Shown piece by piece: positions 1 through 8,649 of a stretch of 39,723 nt of DNA (the stretch's first letter is position 1; each line of letters opens with the position of its first letter). The position numbers and the translations under genes are program-made. The notes beneath the pieces are model-generated. The model saw only the letters and a list, made by a program, of their open reading frames with translations, was not told where the DNA came from and searched no databases. Origin of the DNA: Verrucomicrobiota bacterium. Lineage in GTDB: Bacteria; Verrucomicrobiota; Verrucomicrobiia; Limisphaerales; UBA8199. The stretch covers positions 1 to 39,723 of the forward strand of contig JARKQH010000284.1 in NCBI GenBank assembly GCA_029974925.1. Reading direction: 5' to 3'.

Positions 1-1235
1 GCCTGAGCCGCCAGCGTCTCGACGACCACTCTTAAATCCGCCGGAAGGGGCTGTTGGGTGTGATTGGCCAGATTCAGACAGCCGAGGAGCGTCTGTTGGT
101 GAATAAGGGGAATGGCTGCGAAACCGCCGATCCCTTCCTTCTCGAGCGGCCGGTTTTCGCCCTCGAGGACCTCGTTTTGCAGACCGTAAACAGGCTTGCC
201 CGCGCGCACCAACCGGCTGCGCTGTGAGTCCGCGGGGTAGTGCGAAACCGCGGCGATGAACTCCGGGGACAGCCCCCGGCTGGCAGCGAGGCAAAGGCTC
301 CCGTCTTTGGGGTCAACCAGATAGACTCCGCCGCAATCCACGCCTTCGAGGCGGACGGCCTGCTCCAACAGCACCTCCAACGCGCGCTTGAGCTCGCTGG
401 TGGCGCTGAGTTCAACCGCCAGGTCCCGTTGAAGCTGCACTGCGAGTTCGGCGCGCTTCCAGTCGGTATGGTCAATCGAGACGCCCACCAAGCGGATCAT
501 GCGGCCGGTCGCATCGCAAATCCTCCGCCCTTTGGCGAGAATCCAGTAATAGCGGCCATCCTGCATGCGAACGCGGTATTCCTGTTCAAAAGGTTCATTG
601 CGCTGGGTGATTTGCTGCAAGGCCCGGGCCAGCCGGTCCCGGTCCTCCGGGTGAACCTGCCCGAGCAATGCGGCCGAAGAGGAATAGGGCTCGAGGTTTT
701 CGCCCCGAGCCACCGAGGCGGCGTTGTTCGAGTAGGTGATCCGGTCCGTGGCCGGGTCGTATTCCCAAGTAACCATGCGGGCCGCATCCAAGGCGAAGGC
801 GAGACGTTCGCAAGCCTCTTTGTGCTGCAACGCCTCGGTTTTGTACTGGGCGGTCTTGGCCTCGACCAGGCGCGCCAGGTTGCGCGCCAGTCGCGCGGTT
901 TCGGCGACCAGCCAGCCGATGCCTCCCAGGATTGCCAGCCGCGTCAGCGTGTTCCAGGCCAGGACTGCCGGTTGCGGGCTGCCGCGCGTGCTGAACCACT
1001 CCACCCAACCAATAATCAGGGCGGAAAAGAGGGCGATGAGGCCGGCGCCCGTTCTGCCCGCGCACCAACCGGCGTAGGCCACGCCGAACACGTAATACAG
1101 CGTGAAGCTCATTCGCGGCGGCATCAGCGAGTCCACCATCCCGAGCCCCAGCGCGTAAAGAACCCCCAGCGCGATGGCCAGGCCCGGCGAAGTTCGAAGC
1201 AGCCGCGGGCCAGAGGAGGTGTGATTCGCTTGCAT
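1..1235 (-). CDS. Membrane-bound PAS/GAF sensor protein (C-terminal part beyond window)
   Basis: The minus frame is open from an ATG at 1235 to the left edge (about 411 residues, no stop), so the gene is partial. The first 115 residues hold several hydrophobic stretches, consistent with an N-terminal multi-pass membrane sensor. A short helical linker follows, then a PAS domain at about residues 140-245 with a typical PAS/PAC ending (EQEYRVRMQDGRYYWI, then a DATGR turn). A GAF domain starts at about residue 265 and is recognisable by GGVYLVDPKDGSL, AAIPLI and the end VVVETLAAQA. This layout is typical of sensor histidine kinases or diguanylate cyclases, but the output domain lies outside the window, so the class is not determined. 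It is divergent from hisH. A long plus-strand open frame over this gene is a shadow. Confidence 0.8.
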   Translation of the reverse strand, partial: MQANHTSSGPRLLRTSPGLAIALGVLYALGLGMVDSLMPPRMSFTLYYVFGVAYAGWCAGRTGAGLIALFSALIIGWVEWFSTRGSPQPAVLAWNTLTRLAILGGIGWLVAETARLARNLARLVEAKTAQYKTEALQHKEACERLAFALDAARMVTWEYDPATDRITYSNNAASVARGENLEPYSSSAALLGQVHPEDRDRLARALQQITQRNEPFEQEYRVRMQDGRYYWILAKGRRICDATGRMIRLVGVSIDHTDWKRAELAVQLQRDLAVELSATSELKRALEVLLEQAVRLEGVDCGGVYLVDPKDGSLCLAASRGLSPEFIAAVSHYPADSQRSRLVRAGKPVYGLQNEVLEGENRPLEKEGIGGFAAIPLIHQQTLLGCLNLANHTQQPLPADLRVVVETLAAQ

Positions 1236-1397
1236 GGCCCAATGTTAGCAAAACCTCGCTTTGCTGTTAATGGCCTTTTCTGGCACGCCCCGTGCGGGGC
1301 GGACTCAACCCGGTGGAAGGCCTCGGCGGCCCTGCAGGACTTCCGCCCCATGGTGGATTTTATGGCGGGCAAAGCCGATCGTGGGTATGGTGGAAAG

Positions 1398-2021
1398 GTG
1401 ATTGCGTTAATGGATTATGGTTCCGGCAACCTGCGCAGTGTTCACAAGGCGCTGCTGAAGGTGGGGGCGGAAGTGCGGATTGCCCGGGGGGGCGGCGACC
1501 TGGCTGAGGCGCAAGGCGCCGTGTTGCCCGGCGTGGGCGCATTCGACGACTGCATCCAGGCTCTCGATCGGCAGGGTTTGTTATCCGCCACGCGCGATTT
1601 CATCGCGTCGGGGCGCCCTTTCCTTGGGATTTGCGTGGGCTACCAGGCGCTGTTCGAGCGGAGCGAAGAGTTCAACAGTTGCGCGGCCGGGTTGGGGATA
1701 TTCCGGGGCAAGGTGGTGCGGTTTTCGGGGGCGAACGGCCTGAAGGTGCCGCAGATTGGGTGGAACCAGCTCGAGGAAATCAACCCGGCGTGCCCCATTT
1801 ACGCGGGCGTTCCGGAGGGCAGCTACGTTTATTTTGTGCATAGCTTCTATCCGCAACCGGCCGACGCGGGGATTGTGGCGTCGCGAACCCGCTATGGCGA
1901 GACGTTTGCCTCCTCGATCTGGCGGGACAACGTGTTTGCCACGCAGTTCCATCCCGAGAAAAGCCAGACCGTCGGATTGCGGCTTCTCGGCAACTTTGTG
2001 AAGTTGTGCCAGGGGGCGTGA
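1398..2021 (+). CDS. hisH: Imidazole glycerol phosphate synthase, glutaminase subunit HisH
   Basis: Class I glutamine amidotransferase that hydrolyses glutamine and passes ammonia to HisF for imidazole ring formation in histidine biosynthesis. The N-terminus reads IALMDYGSGNLRSV, the usual HisH opening. The nucleophile is Cys79 in GICVGYQ, and the remaining triad residues are His185 and Glu187 in TQFHPEKS. I chose the GTG at 1398 (207 residues) because homologues begin with an MIAL/IDYGSGN-like sequence. In-frame ATGs at 1350, 1362 and 1410 are alternatives, and no start has a strong ribosome binding site. No hisF, hisA or other his gene lies next to it in this window, so the histidine genes appear at least partly scattered. 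Confidence 0.93.
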   Translation: MIALMDYGSGNLRSVHKALLKVGAEVRIARGGGDLAEAQGAVLPGVGAFDDCIQALDRQGLLSATRDFIASGRPFLGICVGYQALFERSEEFNSCAAGLGIFRGKVVRFSGANGLKVPQIGWNQLEEINPACPIYAGVPEGSYVYFVHSFYPQPADAGIVASRTRYGETFASSIWRDNVFATQFHPEKSQTVGLRLLGNFVKLCQGA

Positions 2022-2079
2022 GGCCTCCCACCTTGCGCGCCGCCGCCGGGGTGCGGGGAAATTTATTTGGGCGCATCCC

Positions 2080-2106
2080 TTGACTCTGACACAGACGTGC
2101 TATTTT
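2080..2106 (+). promoter_or_regulatory. Candidate sodA promoter with extended -10
   Basis: A TTGACT -35 box at 2080-2085 is followed after 15 bases by TATTTT at 2101-2106, preceded by TGC (2098-2100), which makes an extended -10. The short spacer is offset by the TG motif. The element sits in a local AT-rich stretch about 60 bases before the sodA start. Prediction from sequence only. Confidence 0.5.
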
Positions 2107-2168
2107 GTTGGGTTAAGTGAGAAATTTTACTGGAATACAAAATTAGCAAAACATTACAGGAATACGAT

Positions 2169-2798
2169 ATGGCACACGAACTCCCTCCGCTTCCGTACCC
2201 AAAGGAAGCCCTTGAACCGCACATTGACGCGCAAACAATGGAAATCCATCACGGCAAGCATCACGCGGCTTACGTGGCGAACCTGAACAAGGCGATTGCC
2301 GGGAAGCCCGATTTGGAGAGCCAGACGGCTGAGGCGCTGATTCGCAATCTTGAAGCGGTGCCCGCAGACATTCGCACGGCCGTTCGCAACAACGGCGGCG
2401 GTCATGTGAACCATGCGATGTTCTGGAAGCTGCTCGGCCCCAACGCCGGCGGGGCGCCCACCGGAAAGCTGGCGGAGGCCATCCAGGCAACGTTCGGCAG
2501 CGTGGAAGCGTTTAAGGAAAAGTTTGAGGCCGCGGGTCTGGCGCGTTTTGGCAGCGGCTGGGCCTGGCTGGTGGTGAACCAGGGGAAGCTGGAGATTGTG
2601 TCAACGGCGAACCAGGACAACCCGATCATGGGAAAGGCGATTGCCGGGGCGGAAGGCACGCCGATTCTGGGGTGTGACGTTTGGGAACACGCCTATTACC
2701 TCAAGTATCAGAATCGCCGCGGGGATTACCTCAAGGCGTTTTGGAATGTGGTGAATTGGGGCGAAGTGGCCCGGCTCTACGAGGCGGCCCGGAAGTAA
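2169..2798 (+). CDS. sodA: Superoxide dismutase, Mn-type of the Fe/Mn family
   Basis: Converts superoxide to hydrogen peroxide and oxygen. The 209-residue protein has the full family length. The four metal ligands are visible: His27 (in MEIHHGKHH), His82 ([11 protein letters not shown]), Asp170 and His174 ([13 protein letters not shown]). GGG before the second ligand and the TANQDNP motif are typical of manganese rather than iron enzymes, though cambialistic activity cannot be excluded. There is no signal peptide, so it should be cytoplasmic. An AGGAA sequence lies just upstream of the ATG. The gene has its own candidate promoter (2080-2106) and a strong intrinsic terminator directly downstream, so it is probably a single-gene transcript. 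Confidence 0.96.
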   Translation: MAHELPPLPYPKEALEPHIDAQTMEIHHGKHHAAYVANLNKAIAGKPDLESQTAEALIRNLEAVPADIRTAVRNNGGGHVNHAMFWKLLGPNAGGAPTGKLAEAIQATFGSVEAFKEKFEAAGLARFGSGWAWLVVNQGKLEIVSTANQDNPIMGKAIAGAEGTPILGCDVWEHAYYLKYQNRRGDYLKAFWNVVNWGEVARLYEAARK

Positions 2799-2819
2799 CT
2801 TCCCGGCTCAAGACGAATC

Positions 2820-2847
2820 AACACGCCGCGACCGCGGCGTGTTTTTT
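2820..2847 (+). terminator. Rho-independent terminator of sodA
   Basis: A perfect 10-bp GC-rich stem (2820-2829 with 2834-2843) has a 4-base loop and runs into six T residues (2842-2847). It lies about 20 bases after the sodA stop. Its T-tract overlaps the stop codon of the convergent glnS gene (2846-2848), so the space is shared between the two gene ends. Confidence 0.9.
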
Positions 2848-4654
2848 ATTTCCGCGCCTCCTTGGCCCAAGTGTCCTTCAGGGTGATGGTGCGATTGAAA
2901 ACGGGCCGGTCGGGCGTGGCATCCGGGTCGAGGGCGAAGTAGGCCAGCCGTTCGAACTGGTAGCGGAGGTCCGGCCGGGCTTCTTTCAGGCTCGGCTCGC
3001 AGCGCGCGGTGAGCACCTCGAGCGAGTTGGGGTTGAGGTGTTTCTTGAAGTCGCCGTCCGCATCCGGCTCCGGCACCGTGAACAAGCGGTCGTAGAGGCG
3101 AACCTCGGCTTCGATGGCGTGGGGAGCGCTGACCCAGTGGATGGTCCCTTTGACTTTGCGGCCGGCGGTGGGGCCGCCGGTCTTGCTGCCGAGGTCGGCG
3201 GTGCAGCGCAATTCGATCACCTGGCCGGTCGCATCCTTGATCACCTCGTCGCACTTGATGATGTAGGCGTACTTCAAGCGCACCTCGCCGCCGGGCCGCA
3301 AGCGGAAGTATTTCGGCGGTGGGGCCTCCATGAAATCGTCGCGCTCGATGAACAGCTCGCGAGTGAAGGGAACCTGGCGGGTGCCCGCCGCCGGGTCTTC
3401 GGGATTGTTGACGGCCTCGAGCTGCTCGGTCTGGCCCTCGGGGTAATTGGTGATCACGACCTTGAGCGGACGAAGCACCGCGAGCCGGCGGAGGGCCCGG
3501 CGGTTAAGGTCTTCGCGGATGGCATATTCCAGGACGGCGACGTCGGTCAGGGCGTTGTATTTGGTAATACCGATGTTGTAGGCGAAGGCCCGAAGGGCTT
3601 CGGGCGTGACGCCGCGCCGGCGCAAGCCGCTGATGGTGGGCATGCGGGGGTCATCCCAGCCGGCGACCAGGTTCTCATTCACCAGTTGCATGAGCTTGCG
3701 CTTGCTCATGACGGTATAACCAAGGCTCAGGCGCGCGAACTCGAACTGGCGCGGGCGCGGCCGGGGCAGGTCGAGGTTCTCCAAAATCCAGTCGTACAGG
3801 GGCCGATGCACCTCGAATTCCAGCGTGCAAATGGAGTGGGTGATGCCTTCGATGTAGTCGCTGAGGCAATGGGCGAAATCGTACATCGGATAAATGCACC
3901 ACTGGCTGCCGGTGTGGTGATGTTCGGCATGCCGGATGCGGTAGAGCACCGGGTCCCGCATCCAGATGTTGGGCGAGGCCATGTCAATTTTGGCCCGCAG
4001 GGTGCGGGTTCCGTCCGGGAACTCACCGTTTTTCATGCGCTCGAACAGGTCGAGGTTTTCCTCGACGGAACGGTTGCGCCAGGGGCTTTCCTTTCCGGGG
4101 CGGTCGGGCGCGCCGCGGTAGGAGTCCGTATCGGCGGGCGAGAGATCACACACGTAAGCCAGGCCCTTGCGGATGAGGACCAGCGCGTACTGGTACAGGG
4201 GCTCGAAGTAGTCGCTGGCGTAGAACGGCTCGACGGCCAGGCTGCTGCCGGGAGCGACCGGAGGCAAATAGTAATCGGTGCGGCCGTCAACCTGCCGTCT
4301 TTCGGCGGTTTGGCCCTTGGACTTGAGGCCCAGACGGTCGTCCGCCCACGCGCTGATCAGCCATTGCACGTCCGCCGTGATGGATTCCACATATTCCACC
4401 TCCTCCTTGGCCGGGTTGGTGTCATCCATCCGGAGATTGCAAATCCCTCCAAACTCGCGGGCGATGCCGAAATTCAGGCAGATGGACTTGGCGTGGCCGA
4501 TATGCAGGTAGCCGTTGGGTTCGGGCGGAAAGCGGGTGTGAATCTGCGGGTATTTGCCGGCGGCAACGTCCGCGGCAACGATGTCGCGAATGAAGTCGGA
4601 AGGGCGCGTCTGGCTGGCGGCGCCTTCGGAAACATTCTGGTTCGAATTGGCCAT
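2846..4654 (-). CDS. glnS: Glutaminyl-tRNA synthetase
   Basis: Class I aminoacyl-tRNA synthetase charging tRNA-Gln in the cytoplasm. The 602-residue protein carries the HIGH motif at residues 51-54 in a [15 protein letters not shown] context and the KMSKS-type loop as VMSKR at 315-319. The spacing and the [11 protein letters not shown] motif are those of GlnRS rather than GluRS. The C-terminal third is the anticodon-binding beta-barrel. It is somewhat longer than the E. coli enzyme (about 554 residues). A direct GlnRS implies this organism does not rely only on the GatCAB transamidation route for Gln-tRNA. The gene is convergent with sodA. A plus-strand open frame of about 700 codons across it is antisense shadow. 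Confidence 0.97.
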   Translation of the reverse strand: MANSNQNVSEGAASQTRPSDFIRDIVAADVAAGKYPQIHTRFPPEPNGYLHIGHAKSICLNFGIAREFGGICNLRMDDTNPAKEEVEYVESITADVQWLISAWADDRLGLKSKGQTAERRQVDGRTDYYLPPVAPGSSLAVEPFYASDYFEPLYQYALVLIRKGLAYVCDLSPADTDSYRGAPDRPGKESPWRNRSVEENLDLFERMKNGEFPDGTRTLRAKIDMASPNIWMRDPVLYRIRHAEHHHTGSQWCIYPMYDFAHCLSDYIEGITHSICTLEFEVHRPLYDWILENLDLPRPRPRQFEFARLSLGYTVMSKRKLMQLVNENLVAGWDDPRMPTISGLRRRGVTPEALRAFAYNIGITKYNALTDVAVLEYAIREDLNRRALRRLAVLRPLKVVITNYPEGQTEQLEAVNNPEDPAAGTRQVPFTRELFIERDDFMEAPPPKYFRLRPGGEVRLKYAYIIKCDEVIKDATGQVIELRCTADLGSKTGGPTAGRKVKGTIHWVSAPHAIEAEVRLYDRLFTVPEPDADGDFKKHLNPNSLEVLTARCEPSLKEARPDLRYQFERLAYFALDPDATPDRPVFNRTITLKDTWAKEARK

Positions 4655-4837
4655 ATCAAAGTCGCCCCAAGCTACACAGGCAGACCCGAAACCGGAAACA
4701 AAAAGGTGCGGCCGGACCCGGCGGACAAGCCAGGGGAAAGGACAACACCGCCTCGCGCCCTCGGGACCGTTGTTCGAGAGCGGGAGGCGGAAGCACCGGC
4801 GCCGTGAACGACGCCGGACTGATACGAGGGGGGTGGT

Positions 4838-5653
4838 CTAACGCCGGCGTCGAATCCCGAGGAATGCCAGGAGGCCCGCGCCCAGCAGCGCCAGGGCGCT
4901 GGGCTCGGGAATGGCGCTCAGTTCGAAATCGTCCACGACAAAGGCCTGGCCACCGCCGGCAGGGTTGGCGTAGGCATTAACCATTGAAACCATCACCCGA
5001 ACATTCGCCGTGCCTGCCGGAGCGGTTGCCGACAACGTGAATTGTTTGTAGCTGAAGGGCTCGCCATTGGGAGTCCCCAGTCCCGCCGCCGCCAGATCGA
5101 GGACCGCCCCGCCGAGGGGGGAGCTGGCCGCGTCAAAGAACTGAATGCTGAACAACGATTCCGTCGGACTGCCGGGAATCAGCCCCGAGTAGTTCGGCTC
5201 GGCCCCTGCCCAGCCGCTTAGCACATACGTCAGACCCGGCGTGCCGGGAACATCTTGATACAAGCGGCCGTGGGCGAGGTCGCCGGTGCTCAGGTTGCCA
5301 GTGAACGGTTTGAAAAACACGCCGTAGTCACCCACCGTGACGGGCGTCGGAGCCGGTCCAGCCCAGGGTTCGGAGGAAAGCTCGTCCTCGTAAGGGCCGG
5401 TGTTGTTCCGGAAGCCCTCGTTGACCCAAAGGGCAGGTTTCGGCAGAAAGAAGCCGGGCACAATTTCCTGCTGGTAGGTCTGGTCGAGATTGCCGTTGGA
5501 GAGCAGGTTGGCGTTGGAGGTGCTGGTTGCCAGGGCCGCCGAGGCGGCAGCCAGGATTCCGACCAACCACTTGTGGGCCACCGAATAATTTGATCGAGCG
5601 GCCCCGCGGTGCCTCTGCTCTGTCAGGCCGGTGTGGCGCAGGTTTCTTGTCAT
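4838..5653 (-). CDS. PEP-CTERM sorting-domain secreted protein
   Basis: Predicted exported protein of 271 residues. I chose the ATG at 5653 because AGAAGGA lies six bases upstream; an in-frame start at 5701 has no such site. The N-terminus has a long basic region followed by a hydrophobic segment (about residues 30-50, WLVGILAAASAALA), consistent with a signal peptide. The body looks like a beta-sandwich, with DLAHGRLYQDVPG, TYVLSGWAG and a closing FVVDDFELS. The C-terminus is a classic PEP-CTERM tail: IPEPS, a hydrophobic helix (ALALLGAGLLAFLGI) and RRRR. Such tails are handled by exosortase and mark proteins for surface or matrix display. No exosortase or polysaccharide cluster is in this window. 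The specific ligand or role is unknown. Confidence 0.88.
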   Translation of the reverse strand: MTRNLRHTGLTEQRHRGAARSNYSVAHKWLVGILAAASAALATSTSNANLLSNGNLDQTYQQEIVPGFFLPKPALWVNEGFRNNTGPYEDELSSEPWAGPAPTPVTVGDYGVFFKPFTGNLSTGDLAHGRLYQDVPGTPGLTYVLSGWAGAEPNYSGLIPGSPTESLFSIQFFDAASSPLGGAVLDLAAAGLGTPNGEPFSYKQFTLSATAPAGTANVRVMVSMVNAYANPAGGGQAFVVDDFELSAIPEPSALALLGAGLLAFLGIRRRR

Positions 5654-6077
5654 AATAGTCCTTCTGTTTTTGTTGTTGTTGCTTTTGGGTTCTGGCAGCA
5701 AGCCGAAGCATTGCTGTCTGCAATGGGGGTTTCTGAAAGGTTGCAGTTATTCAGTCCGGTTCATTTGGCGCCGGCACAACGCACGCATCGCGGAGGCAGG
5801 GGACCGCCCCGCTCCGAAAAACAATTCGTCGCGCCGCTGAAGTTCTGCCGGGCCATGCCTACACTATGTCAAGGGCAGGCCGCTTTGTCAAGGATCAAAT
5901 GCCCGCGGTCAGGCAACCAAGCCACCCGACCGCGGAGGGAACAGAAGCCTGCCCAGTCGTTGCTGGCTCGCAGGTGATTGCGGAACAAAGACTTGAGACT
6001 CGGCCAGGTACAATCGGGACAAAAAGGGTTTCGCCTTGGAAGCATCTCCCCGCCCTATCCGCCATTATTAGAAAAAA
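5654..6077. other. 424-base intergenic region between the PEP-CTERM gene and lysA
   Basis: No convincing coding frame. It contains a candidate minus-strand promoter (5863-5891) and an 8-bp perfect inverted repeat (5903-5910 with 5928-5935, loop of 17 bases, with a short GGC/GCC pairing inside). The repeat sits just upstream of that promoter and downstream of the lysA stop, so it could be an operator or a 3' hairpin of lysA. It has no T-tract. A short T-run on the minus strand directly follows the lysA stop, but without a stem. Confidence 0.5.
5863..5891 (-). promoter_or_regulatory. Candidate promoter of the PEP-CTERM gene
   Basis: On the minus strand, a perfect TTGACA -35 (5891-5886) is followed after 17 bases by CATAGT (5868-5863), which matches four of six -10 positions. 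A second perfect TTGACA (5872-5867) lies inside the spacer. The element is about 210 bases upstream of the chosen start at 5653, leaving a leader of about 200 bases. Sequence prediction only. Confidence 0.45.
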
Positions 6078-7376
6078 TCAGCGCAACCAGTCAGCGATCT
6101 TTTCGTGGGCGAAGATGGCCTTGATGGGCTGGCGTTCGCGAACGACTGCAACGCGCCGGCCATTGACGAGAACTTCCGGGGCGAGGCTTCGGGTGTTGTA
6201 GTTGGAGCCCATGACCGAGCCGTAGGCGCCGGCGCTGAGCAACGCCAGGTATTCGCCCTCGCGGACGCGAGGCAGGGGCCGGTCCTGGCAGAAGTAATCG
6301 CCGGATTCGCAGATCGGACCGACCACATCGGACTTGACGCGGGCGCCGCCGCGGCGGTTTAGGGACACGATCTCGTGATACGCGTCGTAGAAGGCGGGCC
6401 GGATGAGATCGTTCATGGCGGCGTCCACGATGAGAAAGGTTTTGCGGCCGGTGCGTTTGATGTATTCGACGCGGGTGAGCAACACCCCGGCGTTGCCGGA
6501 GATGAACCGGCCGGGCTCCATGAGAACGCGCAGTCCCAGCGGCTGGAGAAGCGGAACCAGCCGGGCGGCGTATTTTTCCGGCGTGATGATTCCGCGGGCG
6601 GCCGGGGAGCGCCACCAAGCGGGCGAACCGCTCGCGAGGGCAGGCTGATAAACTATGCCCAAGCCGCCGCCGATGCTGAAGAACTCGAGACCGTGGCGGT
6701 CTCGGAGGCGGGCCACCAGCGGGGCGACTTTCCTGACCGCCTGTTCAAAGGGGCCGACTTCGGTGATCTGGGAGCCGATGTGCATTTGCACGCCGCGCAG
6801 ATGGAGGTTCTTGAGGCGGGCGGCGCGGGCGTAGAGCGCCTCGACCCGCTCGAAAGCGACGCCAAACTTGTTCTCGTACGTTCCGGTGGTGATTTTCTTG
6901 TGGGTACCGGCCTCCACGTCGGGATTGACGCGCACGGCCACCGGCGCGCGTTTTTTGAGCCGGGCCGCGATGCGGTTGATGCGATGCAGTTCCGGTTCGC
7001 TCTCCGCATTGAACGTGTAAACCCCCTGGCGCAGGGCGAACTCGATTTCCGCTTCGCTTTTGCCCACACCGGCGAAGGCACATTTGGCGGGGTCGCCGCC
7101 CGCCGCGATAACGCGCTCGAGCTCGCCGCCGCTGACAATGTCAAAGCCGCTGCCGAGCCGGGCGAGGGCGCGCAGGACGGAGAGGTTGGAGTTGGATTTG
7201 ACGGCGAAGCACACCAAGTGGTCCACGCCGGCCATGGCGGTGTCGAGCTTGCGAAAGTGGCCGGCCAGGGTGGCCTGGGAATAAACGTAAAGCGGCGTGC
7301 CATACTTGCGGGCAAGCCATTCAAGGGGCACCTGCTCGCAAAACAACCTGGGGCCAACGTAATGAAATTGATGCAT
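6078..7376 (-). CDS. lysA: Diaminopimelate decarboxylase
   Basis: PLP-dependent decarboxylase of meso-diaminopimelate to L-lysine, the last step of lysine synthesis. Family marks in order: the PLP lysine (K60 in CFAVKSNSN), HIGSQI, the glycine-rich GGGLGI phosphate-binding loop, EPGRFI, and the CESGDYF segment that supplies active-site residues from the partner subunit of the dimer. I favour the ATG at 7376 (432 residues), which starts MHQFHYVG. An upstream in-frame ATG at 7412 would add 12 residues but lies against the edge of a strong hairpin (7413-7433). No lys or dap gene is adjacent. Confidence 0.95.
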   Translation of the reverse strand: MHQFHYVGPRLFCEQVPLEWLARKYGTPLYVYSQATLAGHFRKLDTAMAGVDHLVCFAVKSNSNLSVLRALARLGSGFDIVSGGELERVIAAGGDPAKCAFAGVGKSEAEIEFALRQGVYTFNAESEPELHRINRIAARLKKRAPVAVRVNPDVEAGTHKKITTGTYENKFGVAFERVEALYARAARLKNLHLRGVQMHIGSQITEVGPFEQAVRKVAPLVARLRDRHGLEFFSIGGGLGIVYQPALASGSPAWWRSPAARGIITPEKYAARLVPLLQPLGLRVLMEPGRFISGNAGVLLTRVEYIKRTGRKTFLIVDAAMNDLIRPAFYDAYHEIVSLNRRGGARVKSDVVGPICESGDYFCQDRPLPRVREGEYLALLSAGAYGSVMGSNYNTRSLAPEVLVNGRRVAVVRERQPIKAIFAHEKIADWLR

Positions 7377-7412
7377 ATAAACGAAATCGGTTGCGGTCGC
7401 CTGACATGACAA

Positions 7413-7433
7413 GCGCCGGGGGACACCCGGCGC
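7413..7433. repeat. Perfect 8-bp inverted repeat upstream of lysA
   Basis: GCGCCGGG at 7413-7420 pairs perfectly with CCCGGCGC at 7426-7433, with a 5-base loop. It lies in the 45-81 base gap between the Pro/Ala-rich gene (stop at 7458) and lysA. There is no T-tract, so it is a weak terminator candidate. It may act as a transcript boundary or stabilising hairpin. Confidence 0.55.
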
Positions 7434-7457
7434 CAGCCTGCTCTATGTCCTATCGCC

Positions 7458-8501
7458 TTATTTGGCCAGAATGCGAGCGCGCTCGGCGTGGTACTGTTCC
7501 GGCGTCAGTTCGTCGGCGCGGTATTTGCGAAGCAGTTCGGCCAACTGCTGCTGTTTGGCTTCGGAAATCGGCAAGGGCGGGCCTTGGATGGGCGTGAAGC
7601 CATAAATGTCTTTTTGCGGCTTGACGGGGGCCGCGACAGGGCCGGCCGTGGGCTTGGGCGCCGGCGTGGTAGGAACCGGGGCCGGCCTGGCCGCCACAGT
7701 CGGAGCGGGAGTCGGCGACGGTTTAACCGCCACTGCGGGCGCGGGCCGCGGTGGAGGCAACTCAACCAGTTTCTTGCGCATGTCCTCCCGAGCGCGGGCA
7801 ATGGCCGCTTCGTCCGCAGCGGGTGGGACCGTCACGACCGCGGGCAACGGCGGCACGGGAGCGGCTGGAGTCACAGCCGGAGCCGGAGCTGCCACAACGG
7901 GCGGCTGAACCGGCGGCAGAGGAGTGACAGCGGGCGGTTGTCCCTCAAGCTCGCTCATCTTTTTCCGCAAGGCTTCGCGCGCTTTGGCAACCGCTTCGGG
8001 GTCCGCCGCGGGCGGAACTTGGACAACCGGGGCAGCGGCAGGCTGGGCGACCGGGGCCGGAACGGGCTGCGCCGCCGGCGCGGGAGCGGGTTGAGCGACT
8101 GGAGTGGGAACGGGCTTGACCGGCGCCGGGGCGGGAACCGTCGCAACGGGCGGCTTCGGCTGCGTTTCACCCATTTTCTGGCGGACTGCCTCGCGGGCGC
8201 GCTCGATGACCGCAGGATCAGCCGAGGGAGGCAATTGGACCGCAACCGGGGCGGGTTGAACTGCCGGCGCCGCGGCGGGAGCCGGAGCAACGGGAGCCGG
8301 TTTGGGCTGAGCAGGGGCCGGAGCAGCGGGTGCCGCAGGAGGAGGCTGGACGGGAGCCGCTTGGGCCTCGTTCATTTTCTGCCGCAGAGCGGCCCGGGCT
8401 TTGGCTTGTGCCTCGGTGTCGTCGCCCTGAACATGAAGCGACCAAGCCAGCACCCCGACAAGAGCCGCGCAGACAACCAACGGTGTTCTTGAAATCTGCA
8501 T
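7458..8501 (-). CDS. Secreted Pro/Ala-rich protein with four helical repeats and SHOCT-like C-terminus
   Basis: I do not recognise a named family for the whole 347-residue protein. Residues 1-26 form a signal peptide (VVCAALVGVLAWSLHVQG). Four similar segments follow at about 28-46, 94-113, 166-185 and 229-247, each of the form A.AREALRKKM.E, and all but the first are preceded by PP(A/S)AD. Pro/Ala/Val-rich linkers of about 45-55 residues separate them. The C-terminal 35 residues (EAKQQQLAELLRKYRADELT onward, then PEQYHAERARILAK) resemble a SHOCT short helical oligomerisation domain. The architecture suggests an elongated periplasmic or surface protein whose short helices bind or oligomerise. 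The reverse strand has a long Arg/Gly-rich open frame that is only a composition shadow. Confidence 0.72.
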   Translation of the reverse strand: MQISRTPLVVCAALVGVLAWSLHVQGDDTEAQAKARAALRQKMNEAQAAPVQPPPAAPAAPAPAQPKPAPVAPAPAAAPAVQPAPVAVQLPPSADPAVIERAREAVRQKMGETQPKPPVATVPAPAPVKPVPTPVAQPAPAPAAQPVPAPVAQPAAAPVVQVPPAADPEAVAKAREALRKKMSELEGQPPAVTPLPPVQPPVVAAPAPAVTPAAPVPPLPAVVTVPPAADEAAIARAREDMRKKLVELPPPRPAPAVAVKPSPTPAPTVAARPAPVPTTPAPKPTAGPVAAPVKPQKDIYGFTPIQGPPLPISEAKQQQLAELLRKYRADELTPEQYHAERARILAK

Positions 8502-8649
8502 ACCGGTTTTCTATGACAAATCCTTTCCCGACGCAACAGCTTTCCCAAGAGTTTCTGGCGGCCCAGCCACCAGTCGTCCGGGGGGGGACCAGTCCAGCCC
8601 CGCACCCGTGCCCCGCACCGCCGTCCTGTGCATGGCAGGGGCCGGGCTG

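Noticed and set aside
1287-1300. GCCCC-GTGC-GGGGC hairpin between the sensor gene and hisH
   Set aside because: Short, without a T-tract, lies between divergent genes and is expected by chance at this GC content.
240-1397. Long plus-strand open frame continuous with hisH that would give a 593-residue fusion protein
   Set aside because: The part before 1398 is Gln/Arg/Pro/Gly-rich without motifs and lies antisense to a clear PAS/GAF sensor gene; hisH homologues start at the GTG/ATG near 1398-1410.
2681-4807. 708-codon plus-strand open frame
   Set aside because: It is the reverse strand of glnS, whose HIGH and KMSKS-type motifs and full-length homology fix the real strand. High GC makes long antisense frames common.
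7488-8492. Arg/Gly/Asn-rich plus-strand frame of 334 codons
   Set aside because: Composition mirror of the Pro/Ala-rich gene on the minus strand, which has a signal peptide, repeats and a SHOCT-like end.
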